From Odiellus spinosus (Eukaryota; Arthropoda; Arachnida; Opiliones; Phalangiidae): a stretch of 64,000 nt of DNA. The notes below the pieces were generated by a model that was not told the DNA's origin, searched no databases, and saw only the letters and a program-made list of their open reading frames with translations. The DNA lies in NCBI GenBank assembly GCA_963920705.1, contig OY987233.1:15177459-15241458 (forward strand). The letters run 5' to 3'. Below are positions 25,576 through 36,658 of this stretch, one piece after another. The position numbers and the translations under genes were made by a program. Within the stretch, counting starts at the first letter, position 1; each line of letters opens with the position of its first letter.

Positions 25576-25589
25576 GTCGTAGCTTTAGA

Positions 25590-25664
25590 TTTGAATCGTT
25601 TTTAACAAATCTTTCCGACAACGCATTTGGAGCTATGAAAAAATCTGTGACAGCCTCGCTTTAA
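25590..25664 (+). mobile_element. Family A right-end fragment
   Basis: TTTGAATCGTTTTTAAC, then CTTTCCGACAA, GGAGCTATGAAAAAATC and the end TGTGACAGCCTCGCTTTAA. Confidence 0.75.
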
Positions 25665-26159
25665 CCGTTTTTATTTATTTGAAATGCAAATGACTTCGTT
25701 TAAATCTATTTTTATTGTTTCTGTATTTTTACGCGTATTATTTTTATTTTTTTCGTATAGATTTGTCCCACTGTCAAACTATTGTCATCAGCTTGTTCAA
25801 ATCGAGATTGTGATCATTGAAAAACATTGAAAATCATTGAAACCGGAATCGGATCATTTGAATGACGGTAAGCTGAAAATTTGTTCCTGTTATGCAAATT
25901 AGGGAACCACTCTATTCCGCCTTTGCGGATGACGTCAGCTTGCGTAATATTGCAAGAAGGGGAGACGGACGGATCGATCATGAAAATCTGGGTCTGGTAG
26001 TCTATTTGAGAGTGGGTCTGGGACCCAAAACTATCGCAACGCCGCCCTGTTGGTCAACGTCTCAAACCTGAGCAGATTCGTTTTACCAAAAATTCTATTT
26101 ATTTTTGGTTTTACGATGACTTCACTTAGCAGATGGCAAATGATTCAGCACAGCGCCAT

Positions 26160-26399
26160 CAGGGACGGAAATAAGCACAAGTCACTGATCATTTGTCCGA
26201 TAAATTTTCCAAATGTCCGATAACTTTTTATTTTTAAGAGGGGGTCACTGGACAAATGTCCGATAAAAAAAAGTACCTTTTCAGTACAGGAAATGTAGCA
26301 TTGTCCGGTAATTTTGTTAAATGTCCGATAACTTTTGAATTTTTAAGGAGGGTTACTGGACATTTGTCCAATAAGAAAAATTTCTTATTTCCGTCCCTG
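26160..26399. mobile_element. 240-bp hAT-type miniature element with perfect 8-bp target duplication
   Basis: Terminal inverted repeat CAGGGACGGAAATAAG (16 bp, perfect). AGCGCCAT flanks it exactly on both sides (26152-26159 and 26400-26407). The interior carries four or more copies of AATGTCCGATAA-like motifs and two GGGTCACTGGACA-like blocks. Eight-bp duplications with CAGGG ends are the hallmark of hAT elements. The 63-codon frame inside is a repeat artefact. Confidence 0.93.
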
Positions 26400-26534
26400 A
26401 GCGCCATCGCTTATTCTCGTTTTGGTCGCAAACAGGCTTGGAAATAAGTACTAAACTTGTCCGATTAGTAGTCCTTCATCATATCTCTAAAATATTAGAA
26501 TTTTGAATTAAAAAACTAATACGCTTGAAATTAA

Positions 26535-26611
26535 TTGGCGACCGAAACTTCGTCTGCTAATGTGTTATTCCATAGGGATAACACCTTAGCAGACCACTTT
26601 TCAGTCGCGAA
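26535..26611. repeat. Long perfect-loop hairpin, about 34-bp arms
   Basis: Arms TTGGCGACCGAAACTTCGTC/TGCTAATGTGTTAT and their imperfect reverse complement are separated by about 9 bp. It may be a very small miniature element or a remnant of one. Confidence 0.75.
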
Positions 26612-27286
26612 TAAACTGGTTTTTGACTTGTAGACTTATTTTTAGACCTGGTCTCGATTTCTGTAAGCATTTTCGATCGAAATCTACCGAGTTGCTTGAC
26701 TTCGCTCGAGAAGCTCAACGAGTGATTTGTTGAAGTCGATATCGACTATCGAGAAAAAAATACGGGCCTTTTTCTGTATACATTCGAAATCCAGTATTTT
26801 ATATTCCACTGCTCGATGCTATGTAGCTAGCGAGAGCTATAGCGAAATTAAGAGCACTCAGAGAGTGATCCAGTAAATTAATCATAAGCTGGCAGCCCTG
26901 CATCACTTGACTCAAGTTGAGTTGTAACTTTGCAAGTCTTGCGATTGTGTACGGGTCATGTCGCCTCATGATGTCGGTATTTCTCATATTTCATTGCGCG
27001 AAGCGTAAATCTTAATTTAAAGTATTTTTATTGTTATTGAAATCATCAAAACTTCGGAAAACACCGGGATTCAACGTCAAATATGGTAAATCATAGCTTA
27101 GTTAATATGATTTAGTCTTAAAATTAATGGAAATATAAAGTGTCAAAATTGAACCGAGGCTTAACTGGAAGCCAAGTGTGGAAGTGGGTGTTGGTGTGCC
27201 TTGTGTGTTTTTTGGGTCAAAAATCGGTCGGGGTGTCTTACGCTCTTCCTACAGAATTTTTTTTTATTTGAATTTTCTACTCATGA

Positions 27287-27322
27287 ACCCTTCTACTAGA
27301 TTTTATCAAACTGTAGAAGGGT
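27287..27322. promoter_or_regulatory. 10-bp inverted repeat in the Sesquipedalian 5' leader
   Basis: ACCCTTCTAC and GTAGAAGGGT are separated by 16 bp, ending about 47 bp before the ATG. It could form an mRNA hairpin; function unknown. Confidence 0.35.
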
Positions 27323-27368
27323 AACTATACTTTCCAAGCATCGTTTGTCGCGCAGCGATAATATAAAC

Positions 27369-28142
27369 ATGAAGATTAATGAAAAGAATTTGATAAGTTA
27401 CTCAACATCTGAGACTCCCGTTGATAGAGAAGGTTGGCTCTTAAAAAAAGGCGATGTCAATAAAAGCTTCCAAAAACGATGGTTCGTTTTAAAAGGCAAT
27501 CTTTTATTCTATTTTGATAAAAAATCTGATAAGGAACCAATAGGCGTAATAATATTAGAAGGTTGTACCATCGAATTGGCCGAAAATGAAGAATTGTACG
27601 CTTTTAAAGTTGTTTTTCACGGAGCTGGACATCGAACTTACGTTCTGTGCGCTGATAGTCAAGAAAATATGGAAGGTTGGATGAAAGGCTTAGCGTGTGC
27701 GAGTTACGATTACATGAAACTAATGGTGGCAGAGCTTCAACGTCAATTAGATGAAATTAGTGAAACCGAACGTCTAGCTAAAGCCGGTTTTCGTAATTCA
27801 GCGCACATGGGTGGCTTACCAGTTAATAGATCGGATAGTTGCTTATTTAAACAAGCTAGCGGAGACGGAACTTCGAAAAATCAACGTTATAACCCTTTCG
27901 ACAAATGGAAGTATGTTGCTGACGATAGCGAAAGGGTTAAGGGCGCCGTTGGGGGTCAGCCTTTACCGGGACCCGTTGATAAGTGTCCTGATGCTGCTGT
28001 TAAAGTTACTTTTCCAAAACGTAGAAATTTTACGGAGTTACATTTGCATTACGGTAGACAATACGCTAAATATTTTGAGGACCAACGCAAACGTAATCTT
28101 AAAGGGTATACTGGAAATTTAGGAGACCATAATATGCTTTAA
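27369..28142 (+). CDS. Sesquipedalian (PHETA/FAM109) PH-domain endosomal adaptor
   Basis: 257-residue protein from a single coding exon. The start is the ATG at 27369, which gives MKINEKNLISYSTSETPVD, aligning with the family start (MKLNERSLAFYA in the human form, known from memory). PH domain at about residues 18-115: EGWLLKKG, FQKRWFVLKGNLLFYFD, PIGVIILEGCTIEL and the closing helix MEGWMKGLACAS. A short coiled stretch follows (LMVAELQRQLDEI). Near the C-terminus FTELH (F221, H225) is the F&H motif that in vertebrate Ses1/2 binds the ASH-RhoGAP region of the inositol 5-phosphatase OCRL; the family acts in endosome-to-Golgi and recycling traffic. The segment NPFDKWKYV is not assigned. The function is family knowledge; the motifs are seen directly. 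The length matches the family (about 250-260). Confidence 0.95.
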   Translation: MKINEKNLISYSTSETPVDREGWLLKKGDVNKSFQKRWFVLKGNLLFYFDKKSDKEPIGVIILEGCTIELAENEELYAFKVVFHGAGHRTYVLCADSQENMEGWMKGLACASYDYMKLMVAELQRQLDEISETERLAKAGFRNSAHMGGLPVNRSDSCLFKQASGDGTSKNQRYNPFDKWKYVADDSERVKGAVGGQPLPGPVDKCPDAAVKVTFPKRRNFTELHLHYGRQYAKYFEDQRKRNLKGYTGNLGDHNML

Positions 28143-28291
28143 CGAAGATTTTAAACGTGAAATTAATATGAATTGAAGGTCTACACTCTCTACAGAATTG
28201 TCAATATTTAATTATTGTATATTTTTCTTGATCTTAGCTTAATAGTGTTTAATTTTAATTGTTATAAACTTAATTGAAACTAAATTCTGGA

Positions 28292-28297
28292 AATAAA
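28292..28297 (+). terminator. Polyadenylation signal AATAAA of the Sesquipedalian gene
   Basis: Canonical AATAAA 150 bp after the stop codon, followed by TTTAAAAGC and a TATAATATAT tract. No competing signal lies closer to the stop. Confidence 0.6.
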
Positions 28298-28440
28298 GAA
28301 TCGGCCTTTAAAAGCAATATCTTATAATATATCAATATTGTAAAGCCTTAGGAATTAAAACCATAAAATTGTGATGACCTTTCTAGAAATTGGATTGCAA
28401 TGCCAATTATCCCCATCCCTTTAAAATTAAATTTGTCAGG

Positions 28441-28975
28441 TTAGTTTTTATTTACCCTGATTAGTTTCAATTTGGCCTTAATTAGTTTCAAATCTGCCCT
28501 TAATTAGTTTCAAATCTGCCCTTAATTAGTTTCAAATCTGCCCTTATTAGTTTCAAATCTGCCCTTATTAGTTTCAAATCTGCCCTAATTAGTTTCAAAT
28601 CTGCCCTAATTAGTTTCAAATCTGCCCTAATTAGTTTCAAATCTGCCCTTATTAGTTTCAAATCTACCCTTATTAGTTTCAAATCTGCCCTTATTAGTTT
28701 CAAATCTGCCCTTATTAGTTTCAAATCTGCCCTTATTAGTTTCAAATCTGCCCTTATTAGTTTCAAATCTGCCCCTATTAGTTTCAAATCTGCCCTTATT
28801 AGTTTCAAATCTGCCCTTATTAGTTTCAAATCTGCCCTTATTAGTTTCAAATCTGCCCTTATTAGTTTCAAATCTGCCCTTATTAGTTTCAAATCTGCCC
28901 TTATTAGTTTCAAATCTGCCCTCATTAGTTTCAAATCTGCCCTAATTAGTTTGAAATCTGGCCAAATTACTTTTA
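28441..28975. repeat. 21-bp minisatellite, about 24 units
   Basis: Units TTAGTTTCAAATCTGCCCTTA/TA run head to tail at 21 bp, with a few 22-23-bp units at the ends. Central units are nearly identical, which suggests recent expansion. Because 21 is a multiple of three, the minus strand shows a 144-codon frame of repeated KLIRADL. This is an artefact of the repeat and not a gene. It begins about 300 bp past the Sesquipedalian stop. Confidence 0.95.
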
Positions 28976-29959
28976 AATTGAACCAATTAGGCTCAAAATG
29001 GTCAGATTTGCTCCAAATTGCGCCCTATTCGATTCAAATAACCAATACGTTTGATAAAGACCCAATTAGTTTAAAATTGGCCTAAATAGTATGAAATATT
29101 TAAAATAAGATCTCCATCAAATAGCATTGATTTATTTTTTCATATCAACTTTTGATCGAGCTTATTCTAAATTTGAATTTTCAGGTGATTTCATTTAATT
29201 AGCTCAATTATCTGCCATAAATCTTCATATTTTATTACAACAATTTTAATTGGACCAAATCCTAATTTTAAACCCATTTAATTTCAAATGGGTGTCTATA
29301 AACGTCTAATCTTAATATCCGATCACAAATTTGCAACACAGAGTGTTTATTTGTAGCACCAAACACCGAATAGCAATTTTAAATATAAAAATAAACATTC
29401 CATTAGATATGGATTTAATTAAATGGAACTTTTAAAATTGGTCGCTAAGCCTAAAATCATGCGCTACTTAAAAGTCATATAGTTACTCGCAGCGGTAATT
29501 TTTAGCTCAAGTACGTGGCCAAATCTATTCTCACTATTAACGCTATAATTAATATCTACATTAAATTAACGTAGTTAAATTAATTTGTATAACTATTTAT
29601 ATATTATTTATTTATAAAAAAAATCAAAAACATGTTTAAAATTAAGTTAATCGAAGTAATGGCGGCTTGCCTTCAATCGTAATGGCACCTACTGATAATT
29701 AATATACCAATGTCATTACGTGATAATCGTAATTCTAATTAACCCCCGGTTTTATGTAAATATACAAATTATAACAAAATAAGTGTACGAAATTTAATAT
29801 ACAACATTGTAAGTTATGAAGAAGATTAATAATTAAAATAATTAAAAACTAAGCAAATGTAGAAAAATATTATTGTAATAATAAAAGTAATTTTGGGCTA
29901 ATGTCTCTAGTGTTTGATTTAATTTTGTGGGGTCAGCCATTAAATGAAATTCTCGATGC
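28976..29959. other. Gene-free AT-rich stretch
   Basis: The first 120 bp are eroded relatives of the preceding minisatellite. Nothing else is supported. Confidence 0.4.
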
Positions 29960-30431
29960 TTAAAATGAGGCTGTCACGGATTTTTCATGAACTCTGGATA
30001 GAAACTGAGTAGAATTTTTGGAAAGATCGTTGAAAGAACGATTCAAAATATATATACATATATGTCATAGAAAAAATTACTGCAACAGTAAAAATATTTT
30101 CCCTAACCATTTTTCAAAATTTTTAAAATAAAATTAACTACGGTCGCGTGGCAACTGTAAAACCTATAGCCAATTCGCTTGTGTTCTGACACCTGATAAG
30201 GTCAATTTCATGCGGTCTTTTTGGTAAAAGTATTTGATCTAGAAAGTCAACTACCTTTCGGTTTAAATTATCGTTAATTACATACCAAAAATAAACTATG
30301 TCATATATCGGAAAAAATATTACTTTCATTTTAAGGTTACTTTTGAACGCGCGTCAATTTTGAATATGACATTTTATTAGTATGATAAAACTTAAAACAT
30401 TCGAAAAAAAATGGTGACAGCCTCGCTTTAA
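29960..30431 (-). mobile_element. Family A miniature element, full length
   Basis: Both ends are present: TTAAAATGAGGCTGTCACGG at the left and GGTGACAGCCTCGCTTTAA at the right, with the subterminal GGAAAGATCGTTGAAAGAAC block. The central part is diverged (AAGGTCAATTTCATGCGGTC). No transposase. Confidence 0.9.
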
Positions 30432-31244
30432 CCATTCTTCTATGACGGGATTATAGGTTTTTATATAAGGTGAGAATTAGCGTTTAATTATGGGTATTTG
30501 TTTTATGTAATAAAGATTTTTATCTTGCGCTTGTTTTATTATTTCTAATAATCCCTTGCTAGTGACCTAAATATTTTTATAGTGATGTTTATTTTGTTTT
30601 GAACTAAAGAAAATAATGATGTTTTTTATATGTAATTTTTTTTCTGATTTTAAGTATGAACTACAAGAAATTATCTACGTCTGCTATAAATGTATGTAAA
30701 TTTAATTTTAAAGCTTGGGTGTTTGTTTTTTTTTATCTTGATGTTTGTAGCATTATTTTTAACTTATTTGTATGTCGCACGTACCTTTTAAATCGAAATC
30801 CTACAGACTTGACTCACTTGAGTAGGTTTTATCCTCTTTCAAAGGGTGACAACTTAATGGTTTTAAATTCATCCCCTGAGTTCCGTAGGTGTTTAAATTG
30901 AAATTTATTGGCCCTTTAAGCAAAAATGCGAACTGAATTCGATAAATCAATTGATTGTGATAAGACACTCAGGTTATCACTTTTCCTTATAAGGTTACCT
31001 AATATATCAAAGCCCTAGTGATTGAAGTTTGATTGTACATTCAACGGTAGTAGAAAATTCCCATAAATATAAATTTAATATAAAATTTCCATACATAGAA
31101 AATTAATCTAAATTTCAATAGATTGAAATTTAGTTTAAAATTCCCATAAATTTGATAATAAAAAATTCCCACATATTTAAATTTAATATAAAATTCTCAT
31201 AGATTTGAATATAATAAAAAATTATTATAGGTTCATTAAGCTAC
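30432..31244. other. Gene-free stretch ending in a short AT repeat
   Basis: From about 31055 to 31235 there are four or five degenerate units of AAATTCCCATAAATTTAAAT type. The 81-codon plus frame at 30656-30901 has no recognisable features. Confidence 0.45.
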
Positions 31245-31570
31245 CTGTGGATTCAAATTGTTTCAAAACTCCCTGCGGATTCAAATTTAATCCTAAAACT
31301 CCACGTGGATTCAATTTTAGTTCTAAAACACCCCGTGGATTGAAATTTAGTTCTAAAACACCCTGTGGATTGAAATTTAGTTCTAAAACTCCCCAGGGAT
31401 TCTAATTTAGTTCCAAAACTCCCCGTGGATTCAATTTTAGTTTTAAAACTCCCCGGGATTCAAATTTAGTTCTAAAACTCCCTGTGGATTCAAATTTAGT
31501 TCTAAAACACCATGTGGATTGAAATTTAGTTCTAAATCTCCCTGGGGATTCAAATTTAGTTCTTCAACTC
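31245..31570. repeat. 30-bp minisatellite
   Basis: About 11 units of CTAAAACTCCCCGTGGATTC plus AAATTTAGTT, 30 bp each. Variation is mainly in CCCCGTGG/CCCTGTGG. The plus-strand open frame is generated by the 30-bp (in-frame) period. Confidence 0.9.
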
Positions 31571-31599
31571 GTATAGATTAAATTTCCCATCATTATTTT

Positions 31600-33880
31600 T
31601 AAAGGGAGAATGCAGCCTGACCAAATGATTTTACTTGTAACTAATTTTATAAATAAATACTAAGCTAAAATCATATTTAACTTATTCGAAAAATAGGCAT
31701 AACAGGGATCCGTTAGGAGTTTGATATCTGTTGTTTTACTAGTCTTCAGCCAATGAGCGAAAGCGAGAGCCTCTATTTAGTCTAGTTTGAAATGTTTTTT
31801 TTTTGTCAGAATAAAGTGCGAACCCTCAGTAAGCTTAGTTGAGATAAATAAAATAATGTCAAGACACAATATTTTAGAACAGGTAATCTTGTCTTTTTAC
31901 TGGACTTAAATATAATATATGAGCAAAACAAATGTTTGGTAGCGAATTCAAAGCTTGTCTCTTCCGGAACGGAGGGGTTAGGGTCAAGGATTGGGAAGTT
32001 TGAACGTTTCTTTCACTTTGTTTCTACATTCTCATCACCGTGATAAAAAATAAAAACATATTGAGCTTTTTTATGTTAAAAAAACAATTCAGACAGGACT
32101 AGCGTTATCCGTAATTTTTCATATTTTTAAAATTAAAAAACAAGTTTCTCATTTTTAATATATTTAAATTAATAGTAGTATTTTTAGTTTTTCATGAAAA
32201 AATTTTCTACTATTATTCAAATTGAACAAAAATTAAAGGAATTCTCTTAAAACCAGTTTTTAGTTGTAGTTTCATAAAGGTATCTTAATAAGAGCTTCAA
32301 AATTGGACCAATTACATCATAAAAGGACCAATAATGTCGAAATTGGACAAATGTTAAAATTGGGCCAATCATGTCAAAATTGGACCAACTAGGTCAATAT
32401 GGGCCCAATTAAGTCACAATTAGACCAATTATGTAACAAATGGACTAATGTCAATTGGAGCAATCAGATCAGAATTGGACAAAAATAGATCAATTACGTC
32501 AAAATTGCACCAATCTCCATCAAAATTGGCCCAATTATCCAATAAACGGACCAATTATGTCAGAATTTGAACAATAACATCTAAATTAGACAAATTCTCC
32601 CAAAATTAGACAATTTAGGTCAAAATTGGACCATGTATTAATTTTATTCCTAACTTTAATAAATATACATGTAAATTCGCGTTGTATTTTTAATATTTTT
32701 ATTTCAAAGCTCTTGATGAGCTCTTTCTGAATCTGTAACTAAAACTTGGTTTTAAACTATATTTCCCACTTAAAATTTAAATCCTTCACCTTTTTGTTTA
32801 AATATTTTTTTATTATTTTAAAAATTTTGACCCAATGGGTCACGAGGGTCAAACATCGGCTATTTTCTTGAATATTAGGCAGTAAATAAAAGTTAGTTTT
32901 TTTTTTTGCACTTTTTTTTTTTCATTTTTAGAAAATTAAAATTAATATTTTATTTTTCGATCAGTAAATCAATATGAAATATTCGCAGATTTGTTTGTTT
33001 GTTTCGTTTATTTACAAATTGTTTATTTTTCACCCCTTTTTATGTATACATATATATATATTTCATTTTTTTTTTACTTATTTTAATTTTTATTTATAAA
33101 ATCTTAACTGAATCTAATTTTTTTTAATCCCGTATTTTACAATATTTTCCATTTTCAATTTTTTTTAAAAATCTTTTATTTTTTTAAATAAAAGTTTAAA
33201 TATATCGTAACAGACAGATTTGTAGTTTTAAAAATTGAATGCAGCCCAACAGAGATTTTCCATAAGTTATCTTTAAAAAAGGGTTAATCCACTAGTAAAT
33301 AAATTACAAATCAATATTAAGCTTGAAACCTTTTTAACCTTGGAATATAGACTTAGCAAGGATCAATAGAGATCTTTTGATATCTCACTGTCGAGTCTCC
33401 AGCCAATGAGTGAAAACGTGAACCTCAAATCTAGTTTGAAATTTTTTATTGTCACACGACATTCATGGATACTTGCTAAGCCTACTTACGAACCAATATT
33501 AAGCTAGAAATCATTTTAATCCGGAAAATTGTCTTAACTAGGACCCCTGGATAGATTGATTACTCATATCTAGTTTGAAATGTTTTACTGTCAGACAAGA
33601 TAGACTTTCCGTGGATCCTTGCTAAGCCTATTCCGATCAATGAGCAAAATTGCAAGCCTCAAATAGTTTTAAATATTTTACTGTCAGAATAAAGTGCGTG
33701 ATTGACTGTAGATTTTTTAACGATGGATCCTTGCTAAGCCTTGTTTAAAAATAAGTTTAAAAATTTATTTTCTAGCTTAATATTTATATGTTATTTGTTT
33801 TACTAATGAATTAGGCAAATTTAAAAGATACAGAATCTACGATAGCAAATTACTCGTTGTCGCGATGCATTCTCCCTTTA
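31600..33880. mobile_element. Family C-related composite region
   Basis: Opens with TAAAGGGAGAATGCAGCC at 31600 and closes with GATGCATTCTCCCTTTA at 33880, matching family C ends. Two tandem family-C-like segments are visible (31600-31860 and 33236-33880), sharing blocks such as CAGCCAATGAGCGAAAGCG/CAGCCAATGAGTGAAAACG and CTTGCTAAGCC. Between them lie a degenerate AAATTGGACCAATTATGTC array (about 32295-32640) and low-complexity T-rich DNA. Whether this is one element or several is unresolved. Confidence 0.55.
32295..32640. repeat. Degenerate AATTGGACCAATTA(T/G)GTCA array
   Basis: Around 15 loosely conserved units of about 20-24 bp built on AAATTGGACCAATTA. Sequence and spacing are both irregular, so this is an old array. 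Confidence 0.75.
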
Positions 33881-35949
33881 GTAAGTTTATTTTTGGATAG
33901 GGCCAAGCTAGGACTCCCAGGGTTTAAAATTAATAATTAATATTTTTAATATCTATAGGTTTAATTTTTGCATCCAGTTTTTTTTTTTATTTGAAATTTT
34001 TTTAATAATCCCCTACTATACAGAATTTTTAATAATTTTTTATTTAAATTACATTTAAAAGTCGTTTTATCAATTTCCAATTTTTCTTTAATCCCTAAAA
34101 CATTAATTTTAATCTTCAATGCATAATATTATCTACCGGCTACATTTGAAAATAAGTTTTATATATATAAAAGTATGGTTTTTAAAAAAATTAATTTAAA
34201 AGTCGCGATTTTGTGCCAGTTTTTGCTTTTTTTAAAACTAAAGTCAAAATTTGTTTCAGGTCGTAACGTATTTGGATAGAACCAACCGCGAGCTTTGATT
34301 TGAAATTAATAGCGTCCAAATCAAATAATAAATAAGGAAGTTGGAAATTTTTGAAACATTCAAACTTGATATAAGAAAATTTGAAAATTATCAAACCTTG
34401 TTGAGAAAGTTTGAAATTTATCAAAATTTTAAATATTATTACAAACTTGACGTTAAGGCTGGAAATTTTCCATTGTTTCAAATAATTATCAAGCTTGACT
34501 TTTAAGAAAATATAAATATTCAAACTGGACGTGAAAATTTGAAATTACTTTCTAATTTTTCAAATTTCACGTTAATACAAAATCTGTTTAAAATTATAAT
34601 TTTTTTCATAAAGCTGACGTTAAAAAATTAATTCAAAACTTGGATGTTAACAATTTTTTTCAAATTTGACGTTATTTTTATACTTCCAACTTTTTTATTT
34701 ATTACCCGATTTGCACACGATGAATTTCATTTGAAGGCTTACGACATCCTAAATTTAAATCCGTTCTAAAACTCGAACCAAATTAAAACCAGATTTCTTT
34801 AAAAACCAAAAATACAAAATTCGGACGAAAAAAAAAAATTACTTTAAAAATAAAAAAGACCACCGTTTTTTACAATTATCTTTCAAGAGTTAAATTGGTG
34901 ACCAAAAGATTAATTAACACAAACATTAATCGATAATTAAAAAATTAAACCTCTCCAGTTCAGAGCGTCCTTTACATGAGTCCATTATTTTTTGTACAAA
35001 TTGCGACATTTTGGGATAAAAGGGATAGGTAATAGGGAGGTCTAATATTAAATACAAAAAAAAAAAAAAAAACCCCAAGTTTTCACAAATGGGATTTTCC
35101 CTCCAAAGTTATGACTCTTCAATAAGTAGCAACATAGTTTTTGTATTTTTTTTGGAAATATTTTTTACAAAAACATTTAAACCCTTTTTTTTATTACGGT
35201 ATTTTTTATCGGTGATATTTTGTAGTTTTTTTTTATAGATATATATTTGGATTATATACAAAATAAATAACAATCGGATTTTTGTATTTTTATCCTCCCA
35301 TATTTTTTGCAAAAGTTTTGCACTCGTTTTTGTATTTTTTTTTTTTTGCAAAATTTTCACAAATTTGCATTTTATTCAAAATTAAAACCGTTCTAGCTGA
35401 GAATGTTTTGGTTTTAATTTTATTTTATATTTTTAAATAGTTTTTGTTTTTAGTTTTGGAAATATATTTTTTATACAAATACAAATTTAAATACAAACGA
35501 CCGAAGTTTTTTTTTGTATTTGTATTTCGTCTTTGTATAATATAATTTTATTAATTTATTTCTGAAATATTTCGTTTTAAAAATTCATCTCAAACTCCGA
35601 GATTTATTTGCAATTTGTATTTTTTTTTTTTATTTGTAGAGAAATATCACTCGAAGGATGGCAAGTTTCTTGTTTTTTTAACGATACAATGATGTGAATT
35701 CAGGTAAAATGGACCAAATTGATTCCCAAATTTCCCTTCGACGGTAAATTTTAGTTTTTTGTATATTTTTACTCGCATTTTTGTATAATTTATTAATTTT
35801 CGTATCGTAACTATCGTTGACTCGTTGATGATTGGTTTACGTTGTATTTAAAAACTTCGTGACGCTCGGTTGTTGTTTATTTGTTGTATAATAATGGCAA
35901 CATTTACGGGTGCAAAATTGTATTTGTTTTTGTTTCCTGTTCCCGTAAA
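33881..35949. other. T-rich low-complexity region without a gene
   Basis: Many homopolymer T and A runs (an A-run at about 35057-35075, T-runs at about 35340 and 35620) and TTTGTATTTTT motifs. The apparent 83-110-codon minus frames are Lys/Asn/Ile/Phe-rich products of composition. Confidence 0.5.
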
Positions 35950-36440
35950 TACGTTTTTTTTTTTCAAGCTCACTTGAAAGCGACGTGCCTTAATACGTTT
36001 TTATCATTTTTAACGCAATTATCGATCGTTGGCAGTGACATCGATGCTTATCACCAAGTTTTGACAAAACTCATCTCCTCGATGCTTTCATTTCGATTAT
36101 ATTTTTTTCATTGTGGTTTAACGCGTTTATTATCAAGGTCACGTGAAAAGGGTGTGGCTTTTATTATCAACTCCGCCCCCATTTTTCAAGCAATTATCGA
36201 TCATTGGCAGTGACATACTCACGCTTATCACCCAAAATAGTTCACACTCTACTGGATTCTCTTATTTCAATATTTATTTCTTTGCTGCTGTTTTACACGT
36301 GTTTTCACGTTCACGTTAAAGGGGCTTCTTAACTCCATTCCCCCTTTTCATTCTATTTTTAACAGAATTATCAATCATTGGCAGCGAGATTGACGCATAC
36401 CAACTCGTTAACACGATTCTTTAATTTCAATATTTATTTC
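35950..36440. repeat. About 175-bp tandem repeat, three copies, downstream of MED13
   Basis: The landmark ATTATCGATC-TTGGCAGTGA occurs at 36018, 36193 and 36367 (spacing 175 and 174). Each copy also has CACGT(G/T)(A/T)AA upstream and ACGCTTATCACC-like sequence downstream. The 110-codon plus frame at 35881-36213 spans unit borders and is not a gene. Confidence 0.85.
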
Positions 36441-36570
36441 ATCATCGCGGTTATTTAGTCGTGATATGTTGGTGTCTCGTGGACCCGTTTTTATTATTTT
36501 GATCGCGTAATTTATTCGGTGTAAATTCCCGCGCGTTTTTAATCAAATTATTGGTCGATTTTTGGTTGTT

Positions 36571-36576
36571 TTTATT
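36571..36576 (-). terminator. Candidate MED13 polyadenylation signal
   Basis: AATAAA on the minus strand about 83 bp past the MED13 stop. Other AATAAA/ATTAAA matches occur nearby in this AT-rich DNA, so assignment is tentative. Confidence 0.35.
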
Positions 36577-36658
36577 TTTGTTTTTTTTGGTAATATGGGT
36601 GGGTTTTTTAACTTGTGTTATTTTTAACGTAGTGTTTGTTAAAAAAACTTTCTGTTTA

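Larger units (their letters stand above)
24494..27368. other. Divergent intergenic region between PLBD-like and Sesquipedalian genes
   Basis: Holds the 5' regions of both genes in head-to-head arrangement, plus the repeats listed separately. No further gene is supported. The short frames at 26256-26447 and 26799-26987 lie in or near repeats. Confidence 0.5.

Noticed and set aside
25892..26130. GC-richer patch considered as an exon between the divergent genes
   Set aside because: No open frame bounded by plausible splice sites and no similarity to known proteins that I recognise.
27345..27368. Eight-codon N-terminal extension of the Sesquipedalian frame
   Set aside because: It opens with TTG, while the family-conserved start aligns with the ATG at 27369.
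28500..28934. 144-codon minus-strand frame of repeated KLIRADL
   Set aside because: It is entirely the 21-bp minisatellite read in a frame without stops; there is no unique sequence and no splice context.
35881..36213. 110-codon plus frame
   Set aside because: It crosses the borders of the 175-bp tandem repeat and is not conserved between its copies.
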